In this document: piece by piece, positions 26,832 to 34,543 of the stretch
How positions within the stretch are numbered: the first letter of the stretch is position 1
Layout: each line of letters starts with the position of its first letter
Assembly: GCA_910588875.1 (NCBI GenBank)
Contig: CAJURT010000020.1
Span: forward strand, 1 to 64,000
Direction of reading: 5' to 3'
DNA: 64,000 nt
Source: an uncultured Lachnospiraceae bacterium
Lineage (GTDB): Bacteria > Bacillota > Clostridia > Lachnospirales > Lachnospiraceae
Notes under the pieces: model-generated
Databases searched by the model: none
What the model was told of the DNA's origin: nothing
What the model saw: only the letters and a program-made list of their open reading frames with translations
Made by a program: the position numbers and the translations under genes

Positions 26832-28397
26832 CTATCTGGATTTTTCTATGGAGTGTTTCAGACAGCGGGCCAGCTGATCCCTTCCTCTCCGGGCAAAATG
26901 AAAAACCAGTAAAAGTCCCCCATAGCAAAAGCACAAAAACAGAATCTGTATCCCTGTCTCAAAAAATATGGGCAGAGAGCCTGAGAAGGGATAGAGGCCG
27001 TCAGTAAAATAGAAGATCCCAATAGAAACCATTAAAAGCAGGGAAGGCTTGACGATCATATCCCAGGCATTCCATGTAAAGGCAACCATTTTTTTCAGGG
27101 ACCATAAATGGAGAAGGGACAGTAAAATCTCACTGACCAGCATACCCCAAAGATAGGCCATGATTCCGAAGCAGGGGATGCCAAAAAGCACAAAGCCGAT
27201 GCGCAGCAGCAGGGAAGCCGTGTTTTGCAGGAAGGTAGTGCGGGTTTTGCCCAGTCCGTTTAAGATGCTTCCCATGGTGGTGGCAAGATACAAGAAGGGA
27301 CAGAGCCATGCCAGGATCCGGATGAATCTTCCTGCATCCGGGTCATGAAACACACTGGTGCCCAGATTTTCTCCAAACAAGGTAAAGATACCGATACATA
27401 AGATCCCCATATAAAGGCTGTAGCGCAAAGACAGGGACATGCTGGCGGCGATGCTGCCCTTTCGCCCTTCTGCCTGGTCTTTGGCCACGCTGGGGAGCAG
27501 CAGAACCGCAAGGGAATTGGTGATGGCGGAGGGGAAGAGGATGAAGGGCATAGCCATCCCCGTCAGCACCCCGTAGGCAGCAAAAGCCTCGGAAGGCTTC
27601 AGCCCGGACATCTGGAGGCGGCTGGGGATCCAGATGGCTTCGGCGCTGGATAAAAGATTAAGAATCAGACGGTTGCCCATCAGGGGCAGCGCCAGGGCCA
27701 TCAGCGGGGCAGTGGTGCCAGGGGAAAGGAATCCGGCGGACAGCTTTTCTGTCTGGGGCGGGAACAGCAGAAGACAGAGGAAGGTAAATGCCGCGGAGGC
27801 GGCCTCTCCGATCAAATGCCCGTAGGCAGCCAGCATAACCGTGATGGTGTGCCCGGAGCGAATCCAGGAGGAAGCAATCAGAAAGACGGCAGCCATGCGG
27901 ATGACCTGCTCGGCCACCTGGGAAAAAGCGGGGACGTGGGATTTTTGCATCCCGTAATAATAACCGTTGATACAGGCATGGAAGGCGGCAAAGGGCACGG
28001 AGATCCCGATCACCGGCAGGTAGAGGGCGCAGCGCGGCTCCATCAGCACGGCGGAAGCCAGGAAATCGGCATGGCGGCAGATGAGGAAAGCCAGAACAAA
28101 GGACATTGTTATGGAAATAAGGGCGCCGGTGCGGAAAATGGACCGTCCCCTGGCCACGTGGGAGGCGATGTGCTGGGAAAGGGCGGTTTGGATAGAACCG
28201 GCGCAGAGGGCAAAGCAGATACCAAAGATGGGATGTACCATATTGTATAGGCCAAGCCCTTCTGCACCGATGGTGCGGGAAAGGAAAATGCGGTAGAAAA
28301 AGCCCAGCACACGGCAGGCCAGGCCGGTGCCGGTAAGGAGGATGGTTCCGGTGAGAAAGGCCCGTTTCTTGGGGGATAGTTCAGAAAAGGAAATCAT
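26832..28397 (-). CDS. SpoVB/MurJ-like lipid or polysaccharide flippase
   Basis: A 521-residue polytopic membrane protein with about 14 helices of the MOP superfamily. The N-terminal region KRAFLTGTILLTGTGLACRVLGFFYRIFLSRTIGAEGLGLYNMVHPIF matches stage V sporulation protein B and related polysaccharide exporters; the middle PLMALALPLMGNRLILNLLSSAEAIWIPSRL also fits. It would flip lipid-linked precursors, either cortex or cell wall. SpoVB, a MurJ-type flippase or another polysaccharide exporter cannot be separated here. It stands alone and diverges from the adaptor operon. Confidence 0.85.
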   Translation of the reverse strand: MISFSELSPKKRAFLTGTILLTGTGLACRVLGFFYRIFLSRTIGAEGLGLYNMVHPIFGICFALCAGSIQTALSQHIASHVARGRSIFRTGALISITMSFVLAFLICRHADFLASAVLMEPRCALYLPVIGISVPFAAFHACINGYYYGMQKSHVPAFSQVAEQVIRMAAVFLIASSWIRSGHTITVMLAAYGHLIGEAASAAFTFLCLLLFPPQTEKLSAGFLSPGTTAPLMALALPLMGNRLILNLLSSAEAIWIPSRLQMSGLKPSEAFAAYGVLTGMAMPFILFPSAITNSLAVLLLPSVAKDQAEGRKGSIAASMSLSLRYSLYMGILCIGIFTLFGENLGTSVFHDPDAGRFIRILAWLCPFLYLATTMGSILNGLGKTRTTFLQNTASLLLRIGFVLFGIPCFGIMAYLWGMLVSEILLSLLHLWSLKKMVAFTWNAWDMIVKPSLLLMVSIGIFYFTDGLYPFSGSLPIFFETGIQILFLCFCYGGLLLVFHFARRGRDQLARCLKHSIEKSR

Positions 28398-28552
28398 GGC
28401 GTCTCCGAAAATAAGAAATTATTACAATATATGGGAGATGGGGGGAGGTAGAACAAGGAACTTTAGCCAGTTGGCCGGAAGGCCGCACAGCTGTCCGGGC
28501 CGCCGGAGACTGCGGTAAAGGCAAAATGTGACAGGATTTGACAAAAGATTCT

Positions 28553-28580
28553 TGCAACATATCAGTTTTCCGGTATAATA
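28553..28580 (+). promoter_or_regulatory. Promoter of the adaptor-module operon
   Basis: TTGCAA (28553-28558) and TATAAT (28575-28580) with a 16-base spacer. The expected transcription start near 28587 coincides with an in-frame ATG at 28587, so that ATG would lack a leader. This supports the internal ATG at 28620. Confidence 0.65.
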
Positions 28581-28619
28581 CTACATATGGGTACAGTTTG
28601 GGAAAATGGGGGTAGGGAT

Positions 28620-29675
28620 ATGGTTGTATATCGATGCATGATTTGCGGATGCGTTAAATATATAAAGGAAGATTTGCCGGTGGAAACCTGTAAGAACTGC
28701 GGCATGGAGACCACAGTCCCGCAGGATCTGGAGGAACATGGTGATTTGTATAACGAGGCGACATACCTCCGGCAGAAGGGGGATTTTGAGAAGGCCCAGT
28801 CCTTCTATGATAAAATACTCAAGATAAATCCAGAGGCCGCCGATGCCTATTTTGGCCGTGGGATGTGCCGCTATGGTGTCAGATATAAAAAGAGCCCGCA
28901 AATGGAAACCTGGCGTCCGGAATGCCAGGTGATGCCAGAGACTCCTTTTTGTGAGGATCCGGATTACCTCAATGCCCTGGAACTTTCCGGCAGGGAGGCA
29001 CGGGCCGTATTCGAATGGATTGCCGGGCAGGTCAGTTTTGCATGGCAGAAGGAAATGAACCGGAATTACCATAAAGAAAACAGGGAAGAGGATGGAGACG
29101 AATTGTCTATTACAGGCAGCTTCCTTTTTTTCTGCAGGCTGGATGAAGGCCGGCAGAGGAGGTTTATGGCTTCCCTGCGGGCAGGGGCAAAGGCTAATCA
29201 GAAAAAACCGTTTTTTGTACATAAAAGCAGCTATGTGGATGACGATGCCCAGATTGGAGGAGGCACCCGCATCGGGCATTTCTGCCATATCCAGAAGGGC
29301 GCCAGGATTGGCAGGAATTGTGTGATCGGGCAGAATGTCCATATTGCCTGCAATGTGAAGCTTGGGAATGATGTGGAGATCCAGGACAATGTGAGCCTGT
29401 ACGAAGGGGTCGAGTTGGAGGACGGGGTGTTTTGCGGGGCTTCCTGTGTATTTGCCAACGGCCGGGGCCGTCTTTTGGGACAGCCGGGGGAAAGGGAGGA
29501 ATACAAGGAGACCTTGGTAAAGCGGGGCGCCAGCATCGGGGCGAATGCAACGGTGATCTGTGGGAACATGATTGGGGAATATGCAGTGGTGACACCCGGG
29601 TCAGTGGTGACGGAAAATGTGCCCGGCTATTCGGTAGTGGCAGGGATCCCGGCCAAGGTAGTGCAAAAGGCCTGA
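28620..29675 (+). CDS. Adaptor-module protein 1: zinc ribbon + TPR-like + hexapeptide acetyltransferase
   Basis: A 351-residue two-part protein. The N-terminal module (1-190) holds a zinc ribbon (Cys6, 9, 24, 27), a TPR-like helical pair (about 35-80, KGDFEKAQSFYDKILKINPE), the segment CRYGVRYKKSP, an EDPDYLNALELS helix and the tag FLFFCRLDEGRQRRFMASLR starting at residue 168. The C-terminal 150 residues are left-handed beta-helix hexapeptide repeats (IGGGTRIGHFCHI, IGRNCVIGQNVHI, GASIGANATVICG), close to WbpD/WlbB-type UDP-sugar N-acetyltransferases. ATG 28620 is preferred because MVVYRCMICG then aligns with its paralogues. First of five genes sharing pieces of this module. Function of the fusion is unknown. 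Confidence 0.8.
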   Translation: MVVYRCMICGCVKYIKEDLPVETCKNCGMETTVPQDLEEHGDLYNEATYLRQKGDFEKAQSFYDKILKINPEAADAYFGRGMCRYGVRYKKSPQMETWRPECQVMPETPFCEDPDYLNALELSGREARAVFEWIAGQVSFAWQKEMNRNYHKENREEDGDELSITGSFLFFCRLDEGRQRRFMASLRAGAKANQKKPFFVHKSSYVDDDAQIGGGTRIGHFCHIQKGARIGRNCVIGQNVHIACNVKLGNDVEIQDNVSLYEGVELEDGVFCGASCVFANGRGRLLGQPGEREEYKETLVKRGASIGANATVICGNMIGEYAVVTPGSVVTENVPGYSVVAGIPAKVVQKA

Positions 29676-29708
29676 GGGATGCCTTGGGGATGAAAAGGAG
29701 AGAGCGGG

Positions 29709-31145
29709 ATGGATAAGGGCATGCTGTTATGCACGGTTTGCGGAGGCAGGCTGCAGGTTGATAGGGGGCTTCCTGTGACAAGATGTGTATACTGTGGTTC
29801 TCCTGTTCTGGTGCCTGCCAAATGGGCAGAAAAGGGGGACCGCTATGATATGGTCAATGATTTTTGCCAAAAAGGGGATTTTCAGGCCGCCGAGGAGGTA
29901 TGCGACCAGCTTCTTTTGGAAGACGGGGCAGATCCGGAAGCATATTTCAGGCGGGCGCTGAGCCGCTATGGGGTCCGGTACCGCAGGGATCCCCAATCCC
30001 GGGAGTGGGAGCCTTACTGCAGCCGCTGGAGGCGGAGGACGATCCTCCAGGAACCGGATTTTCTCTGTGCCATGGAATTGGCAGATCCGCTGGCTCAGGT
30101 CATTTACAGGCAGATGGGGGAGAGAATAGACAAACGCTGGAAGGAAGGCCGGGCCGCCGGAGGGGTTCTTTTGTTTTACAAACTAGGCCAGGACGGGGCA
30201 AAACGGCTGGAAAAGCAGCTGATGGGAGGGAAAGAAGGCAGAAAAAAGCCGAAGGAATCTGTGCTCATGGCAGACCATAACACACCTTGGGTTTTGGGGG
30301 GCAGAATAAAACGGCAGGATATCAGCAGGATCAGCTTTTTTGGGAGCCTGGCCCATAAGCCTTCTGACAGCTGGGATGTGTCAGCGGATAAAGATAAAAG
30401 CATAGCGGCCTGGGTAAAGCCGGATGGGGATAAGTATGAACTGTATGTGTCAGCAGAGGGGAGGATCCGTGCAAATGCCAACAGCTACGGTTTGTTTCAG
30501 GGGTATAGCAGCCTGGAGGAGATCTGCTTTAACCATTGTTTTTATACATCCGGAGTGACGAATATGGCATTTCTGTTTGGGGGGTGCAGGGCGCTGCGCA
30601 GGCTGGATGTGAGGGATTTTGATACTTCCCAGGTGACGGATATGTCTGGGATGTTCGAGGGATGTGCCAGCCTCCCGGCGCTGGATATCAGCGGGTTTGA
30701 TACCATCCGGGTGGCAAATATGTCCTGCATGTTTGACGGATGTGCCAGCCTTTCAAAGCTGGATGCCAGGAATCTGGAAACAGTCCAGGTAGTGAATATG
30801 TCCTGTATGTTTAATGGGTGCAGCAGTCTTTTGAAACTGGATGTGAGGGATTTTGACACTGCCCAGGTGACGGATATGTCCTGCATGTTCAATGGCTGCG
30901 GCAGTCTTTTGAAACTGGACGTGAAGGATTTTGACACTTCACGGGTAAGGGATATGTCCTATATGTTTTATGGATGCAGCAACCTGATAAAGCTGGATGT
31001 AAGCCGTTTCAGGACTTCCCGGGTAGAGGATATGAGAGGGATGTTTTATAACTGCAGCAGTCTTTTAAAGCTGGATATCGGCGGATTTGACAAGTCAAAT
31101 GTGAAGGAGGATACGTTGATGCTGGCGGGGACGCGGTGGGGATGA
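29709..31145 (+). CDS. Adaptor-module protein 2: zinc ribbon + TPR-like + BspA/DUF285 repeats
   Basis: A 478-residue protein. The N-terminal module matches adaptor 1: zinc ribbon (Cys8, 11, 26, 29), QKGDFQAAEEVCDQLL, SRYGVRYRRDPQSREWEP, EPDFLCAMELADP and the tag VLLFYKLGQDGAKRLEKQLM from residue 153. A linker of about 100 residues (beta-rich, SISFFG...GDKYELYVS) leads to seven 26-residue repeats with the pattern MF.GC.SL..LD...FDTS.V.DMS, the DUF285/BspA-type repeat usually found on surface proteins. Here there is no signal peptide or membrane helix, so the repeats probably act inside the cell as a protein-binding surface. AAAGGAGAGAG precedes the ATG. Confidence 0.8.
   Translation: MDKGMLLCTVCGGRLQVDRGLPVTRCVYCGSPVLVPAKWAEKGDRYDMVNDFCQKGDFQAAEEVCDQLLLEDGADPEAYFRRALSRYGVRYRRDPQSREWEPYCSRWRRRTILQEPDFLCAMELADPLAQVIYRQMGERIDKRWKEGRAAGGVLLFYKLGQDGAKRLEKQLMGGKEGRKKPKESVLMADHNTPWVLGGRIKRQDISRISFFGSLAHKPSDSWDVSADKDKSIAAWVKPDGDKYELYVSAEGRIRANANSYGLFQGYSSLEEICFNHCFYTSGVTNMAFLFGGCRALRRLDVRDFDTSQVTDMSGMFEGCASLPALDISGFDTIRVANMSCMFDGCASLSKLDARNLETVQVVNMSCMFNGCSSLLKLDVRDFDTAQVTDMSCMFNGCGSLLKLDVKDFDTSRVRDMSYMFYGCSNLIKLDVSRFRTSRVEDMRGMFYNCSSLLKLDIGGFDKSNVKEDTLMLAGTRWG
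30558..31103 (+). repeat. Seven tandem 78-base repeats (26-residue BspA/DUF285 type)
   Basis: Seven consecutive in-frame 78-base units inside adaptor 2. Consensus pieces are DMS.MF.GC.SL..LD and .FDTS.V. Units 4 and 5 (about 30792-30947) are the most alike at DNA level (AATGG.TGC.GCAGTCTTTTG shared), suggesting recent duplication. Not a CRISPR: no spacers, and the units are coding. Confidence 0.85.
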
Positions 31146-31201
31146 GACGGGGGTGAAATCCAGGCAGGGATGAGGAACCGGCAGGGAGAGGGGAGTAGTA
31201 C

Positions 31202-31951
31202 ATGGAAATAAAGTTTCGTTGCATGGTTTGTGGGTCTGAGGTAAGGGCAGATACTGGTTTGTCCGGGATTACGTGCAGCAATTGTGGGGTGGAGATTGCC
31301 GTTCCTTACCGGGGTGGAGAGGAAAGATATGACGAGGCAAACATTTACCGTCAGATGGGGGATTTCCCTATGGCGACGGCTGTTTATGACGAGATCCTTG
31401 AGGAGTATAGCAAAGACGCGGAAGCACATTTCGGAAGGTTTTTAAGCCGCTATACGGTCCGCTACAGGAAAAACCCGTTCTCTGGGACGTGGGAGCCGGA
31501 ATGCACGTCCCCGCCCCAGATGCCGGTTATGGAAGACGGTGATTATCTCCGTGCCATGGAACTATCAGGCCCCATGAAACGGGTGATCTATAGACAGATG
31601 GCAGAGGAAATTGACAGGATTTGCCAAAGGGGAGAGGGCTTGGGCAGGGAGGAGTTCCTTTTCTGCCACCGCCTGAGTGAGGAACAGCGGGGACAGATGG
31701 AGAAAGAACTGCTGGGAGGCCGGAGAGCAGGGGAAAAAGAGCCAGAAAACAATTCCCAAAGGCAGCCGGAACAGGAAAATAGCCGGTTGTCCGAGGCAGA
31801 AAAAACGAAGATAGCTGTGCTGGAGAAAAGAATAGAAGGCATAGAAAAGGCGATTAGGACGAAAAAATCGGCATGGCTGAGGTGGGAACGGTGGGATAAG
31901 GGATTCTCGGTAATTTGCATGGTGATTTTTTTGCCATCGGGGTGTTTTTGA
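31202..31951 (+). CDS. Adaptor-module protein 3: zinc ribbon + TPR-like + membrane anchor (frameshifted)
   Basis: A 249-residue product as read, with the complete module: zinc ribbon (Cys7, 10, 25, 28), YRQMGDFPMATAVYDEILEE, SRYTVRYRKNPFSGTWEPE, EDGDYLRAMELSGP and the tag FLFCHRLSEEQRGQMEKELL from residue 152. A charged coiled coil (about 185-222) then enters a hydrophobic helix (SVICMVIF) that is cut by a stop after a run of seven T at 31926-31932. One extra T would join it to the next frame and give a two-helix membrane protein. It may be phase-variable, slippage-expressed, a recent mutation or a sequencing error. AGGGGAG precedes the ATG. Confidence 0.75.
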   Translation: MEIKFRCMVCGSEVRADTGLSGITCSNCGVEIAVPYRGGEERYDEANIYRQMGDFPMATAVYDEILEEYSKDAEAHFGRFLSRYTVRYRKNPFSGTWEPECTSPPQMPVMEDGDYLRAMELSGPMKRVIYRQMAEEIDRICQRGEGLGREEFLFCHRLSEEQRGQMEKELLGGRRAGEKEPENNSQRQPEQENSRLSEAEKTKIAVLEKRIEGIEKAIRTKKSAWLRWERWDKGFSVICMVIFLPSGCF

Positions 31952-32160
31952 TTTTATTCGGAACGGTTGAAGCGGATGCTGATTTTATTTTCTTTGGCGT
32001 GTTAAGCATTGCTTTTGGTTTGTATTTTTTATTTTGCTGTACGCCCATGGGAGAAAAGGTTTTTTTTGAAGATAGTATTAAGAATATGGAAAAGAATATA
32101 AAAAAGATAGAGGGGCAGATCAGACAGATCAAATATCCGGATGATGAGAGGGAAAGATAA
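31919..32160 (+). pseudogene. Out-of-frame C-terminal part of adaptor 3 (two membrane helices + coil)
   Basis: This frame continues adaptor 3 after the T-run: hydrophobic FFAIGVFLILFG, a short loop with EADAD, a second helix IFFGVLSIAFGLYFLFCC, then a charged helix (MEKNIKKIEGQIRQIK). The residues read smoothly across the T-run if one base is added, so it is best seen as the displaced 3' end of adaptor 3. An internal ATG at 31915 has no ribosome site. Confidence 0.65.
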
Positions 32161-32186
32161 AAAACAGAAGGATATTAAGGACAGGA

Positions 32187-33314
32187 ATGATGAAAGAGCA
32201 GAACGGACAGAAAAAGGCAGATTTTAACCAGAGAAGGGTTTTGTTTTATTACCAGCCAAATGAATATCAAATCATTTTGGCAGAAAAGGCTTTGTTGGAA
32301 GAACCGGCAGGTTATCCATATGAAGGAGAGGAAGGCTGCGAAGAAGAGGGGGATGGCAGTAAGGAAGCGAACCGGCCGGCTGCCGGAACCTGGAAAGAAA
32401 GTATGTGGATTTTAGCAGGGGCATTGATTCTGTATGTTGGGTTCGGGATTGCTTATCCGGGATTTGCCTCATCTTCTAACTTCTTCTATATCCTAAAGGA
32501 TATATTGCTTATGACATACCTGGCTTTTGGGACAATGTTAGTGTTTTTGCTAGGTGAGATCGATTTGTCAACAGGTTCGGTGATTGCAGCTTCCGGATGC
32601 ATCTGTGCAGGGGTGGTTGAGCGGGCAGGTGTGCCGGTTTATGCAGGTATGCTCATAGGGATTGCTTGCGGCAGCCTGCTGGGGGCTCTTAATGGCTATG
32701 TCGTATCATCGACGGGAACTCCTTCTTACATTGTGACGTTGTTCACCACGCAGCTGGGGACAGGGATTGCATATTTTTATATCAAAGAGACCCCGATAGA
32801 GTCTATGATAGAGAGAATCAGCGGAATCGATGTGGTTTTTTTGCTTTTTCCGGCTGTTTTTGTGGCGCTGGCAATCAGTTTCCTTATCTCTGGCCGAACC
32901 GGTTTTGGACGGTATATTTATGCGGCAGGCAGGGATAAAACATTCGCTGGGCTAAGGGGCAGGATTACAAAACGAGTGACCCTGTGCGTGTTTGCATGGA
33001 GTGGCTTTTTGGCTTCCCTGACAGGGGTTATGATGTTGGTGGCAGGTTATTACCCCCACGTAAATATGGGGGTAAAGGCTCAGATGGATGCGGTTACAGC
33101 GGTAATACTTGGGGGAACCGGTTTAAAAGGAGGAAAGGGAAGCATTTATGGAACATTGGCCGGAGTAGTATTTGTCAGCATTTTAGATACAGGGATAGGA
33201 TTTTTGGGGATTGATTTCAACTGGGGGTATGTAGTCCAGACAGGCTTAGTACTGGCTGCCATCTACATTGATTTCCTTAGGACAAGGAAACTTTCGCAGG
33301 AAGCAGGGAGATAA
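32187..33314 (+). CDS. Tagged RbsC-like ABC permease
   Basis: A 375-residue membrane protein. Residues 18-37 are the adaptor tag (VLFYYQPNEYQIILAEKALL) without zinc ribbon or TPR. An acidic linker follows, then a permease of the ribose/RbsC class (eight or more helices; DILLMTYLAFGTMLVFLLGEIDLSTGS, NGYVVSSTGTPSYIVTLFT, AVTAVILGGTGLKGGKGSIYGTLAG). The native family starts near the first helix, so the first 70 residues are an addition. No ABC ATPase or free RbsB-like protein adjoins it. It either serves a distant transporter or has been recruited as a membrane platform for this system. Confidence 0.8.
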   Translation: MMKEQNGQKKADFNQRRVLFYYQPNEYQIILAEKALLEEPAGYPYEGEEGCEEEGDGSKEANRPAAGTWKESMWILAGALILYVGFGIAYPGFASSSNFFYILKDILLMTYLAFGTMLVFLLGEIDLSTGSVIAASGCICAGVVERAGVPVYAGMLIGIACGSLLGALNGYVVSSTGTPSYIVTLFTTQLGTGIAYFYIKETPIESMIERISGIDVVFLLFPAVFVALAISFLISGRTGFGRYIYAAGRDKTFAGLRGRITKRVTLCVFAWSGFLASLTGVMMLVAGYYPHVNMGVKAQMDAVTAVILGGTGLKGGKGSIYGTLAGVVFVSILDTGIGFLGIDFNWGYVVQTGLVLAAIYIDFLRTRKLSQEAGR

Positions 33315-33350
33315 GGGCTGTGTGGGAGTGCAGAAAAAAGGAGGGCAGAC

Positions 33351-34430
33351 ATGCCGGAAAATCAGGAAAAGAAGGATCTGGGCCAGCAAAAATTTCTGTT
33401 TTTTCACAAACCGGATGAGAATCAGCGGATCCGGCTGGAAAAAAATTTGTTAGGTGAGAAAGAAACGAAGAAGGAACCAGAAAACGAAGAGAGGGCTCCG
33501 GATTCAGGGAAGGCACAGGCAGCATCCGGAAAAAACAGCCGTTTTTTGAATTTGTGCAAAGGAATTCTACTTCTGGCAGGGCTGTTTGTGGTGTTTTTCA
33601 TGGCAGGAGGGGGAAAGCCGGACAGCGGGGAGACAGGTGCAAACAGAGAGGCCGTAAAGGACAATGAGAAAGAAAGCGCATCTTTGATGACGGAGGAGGA
33701 TGGGAGAGGGAAAAAACAGGAGAATGAGACGCCGGAAAACAAAAACAGCCGCCTGCTGCGTGTGGTTATGAGAAAGAAAGAGGGCTTTTCTTATACAGAT
33801 GGGGATGGAACTGTGAGGGGGCTGGATGTTGATTTTATCGAAAGGCTGTCAGAGGATTTAGGGTTTGATTATGAATTGGAGATAGCGGAATTTGCATATT
33901 CAGACTACCTGTCTTTGATGAATCCGGCATTTTGGGCAGGCCAATATGACGTGGCATTTATTGAGGTGGAGAAGAATAGCCAAAGGTCATTAGACCAATG
34001 GGGTGGTGATTTTTCTGAACCTTATCTTATCTGGAATTCTTTTACCAGCGAAGGAGAGGAATGGAGCATGGAATACCGAATTGGTGTCGCTATAGGGGTG
34101 GAAGACAGGGATGCCCTGATAAAGGATATCAATGAGTGCATTCTTTGCTATCAGTCGGATGGCACGATGGATGGCTGGAGGGAGAAATGGGAGATTCCTG
34201 ACGAAAAGCCTGAGGAGACAGAAACAGGCCAAACGGGTGAAGCTGGTGCAGAACGTACAGGCGGGGGATGGGTTGGCCTGTCTTTGCGAAAGAAAATGTT
34301 GGAGGAGCAGTATTCAAAAAACAGGCAGCAGGAGGAAGAACTGAACCAGCTGTCAGAACAAATACAGAAAGAAATACAAAAATCAGAGATTGACCTGGGA
34401 ACCGGCAGTGAAACGATGGAAACGGATTAG
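33351..34430 (+). CDS. Tagged, membrane-anchored family-3-like solute-binding domain protein
   Basis: A 359-residue protein. The tag FLFFHKPDENQRIRLEKNLL starts at residue 15. One transmembrane helix (about 66-82, GILLLAGLFVVFFMAGGG) follows, then a domain resembling polar amino-acid binding proteins: LLRVVMRKKEGFSYTDGDGTVRGLDVDFIERLSEDLGF, a YDVAFIEVEK strand, FSEPYLIWNSF and a final INECILCYQSDGTMDGWREKW helix. The fold appears shortened against free family-3 proteins. A Gln/Glu-rich helix (about 305-345) closes the protein. The tag would be cytoplasmic and the sensor domain outside, so the anchor could pass an external signal inward; this is inference. AAGGAGGGC precedes the ATG. Confidence 0.72.
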   Translation: MPENQEKKDLGQQKFLFFHKPDENQRIRLEKNLLGEKETKKEPENEERAPDSGKAQAASGKNSRFLNLCKGILLLAGLFVVFFMAGGGKPDSGETGANREAVKDNEKESASLMTEEDGRGKKQENETPENKNSRLLRVVMRKKEGFSYTDGDGTVRGLDVDFIERLSEDLGFDYELEIAEFAYSDYLSLMNPAFWAGQYDVAFIEVEKNSQRSLDQWGGDFSEPYLIWNSFTSEGEEWSMEYRIGVAIGVEDRDALIKDINECILCYQSDGTMDGWREKWEIPDEKPEETETGQTGEAGAERTGGGWVGLSLRKKMLEEQYSKNRQQEEELNQLSEQIQKEIQKSEIDLGTGSETMETD

Positions 34431-34493
34431 GCATATTTTGGAAAAACATTGTCCCGCCCGGGAAATATTGTACCAACCACATAAAATACATGC

Positions 34494-34499
34494 TATAAT
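34494..34499 (+). promoter_or_regulatory. Extended -10 promoter candidate of the Hsp70/AAA block
   Basis: TGCTATAAT places TATAAT at 34494-34499 with the extended TG motif. A -35 is weak (TTGTAC at 34468-34473 with 20-base spacing). It lies 45 bases before the next gene in a 113-base gap, so the second half of the region may be transcribed separately from the adaptor genes. Confidence 0.5.
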
Positions 34500-34543
34500 G
34501 TCGTAAAAGGCAATATTGCAATGATAGACACCGGAGAAAAGAC

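Noticed and set aside
30558..31103. Regular 78-base repeats as a CRISPR array
   Set aside because: The units are contiguous, coding and without spacers; they give BspA/DUF285-type protein repeats.
31915..32160. Independent small membrane protein starting at ATG 31915
   Set aside because: No ribosome site, and the residues continue adaptor 3 directly if one T is added.
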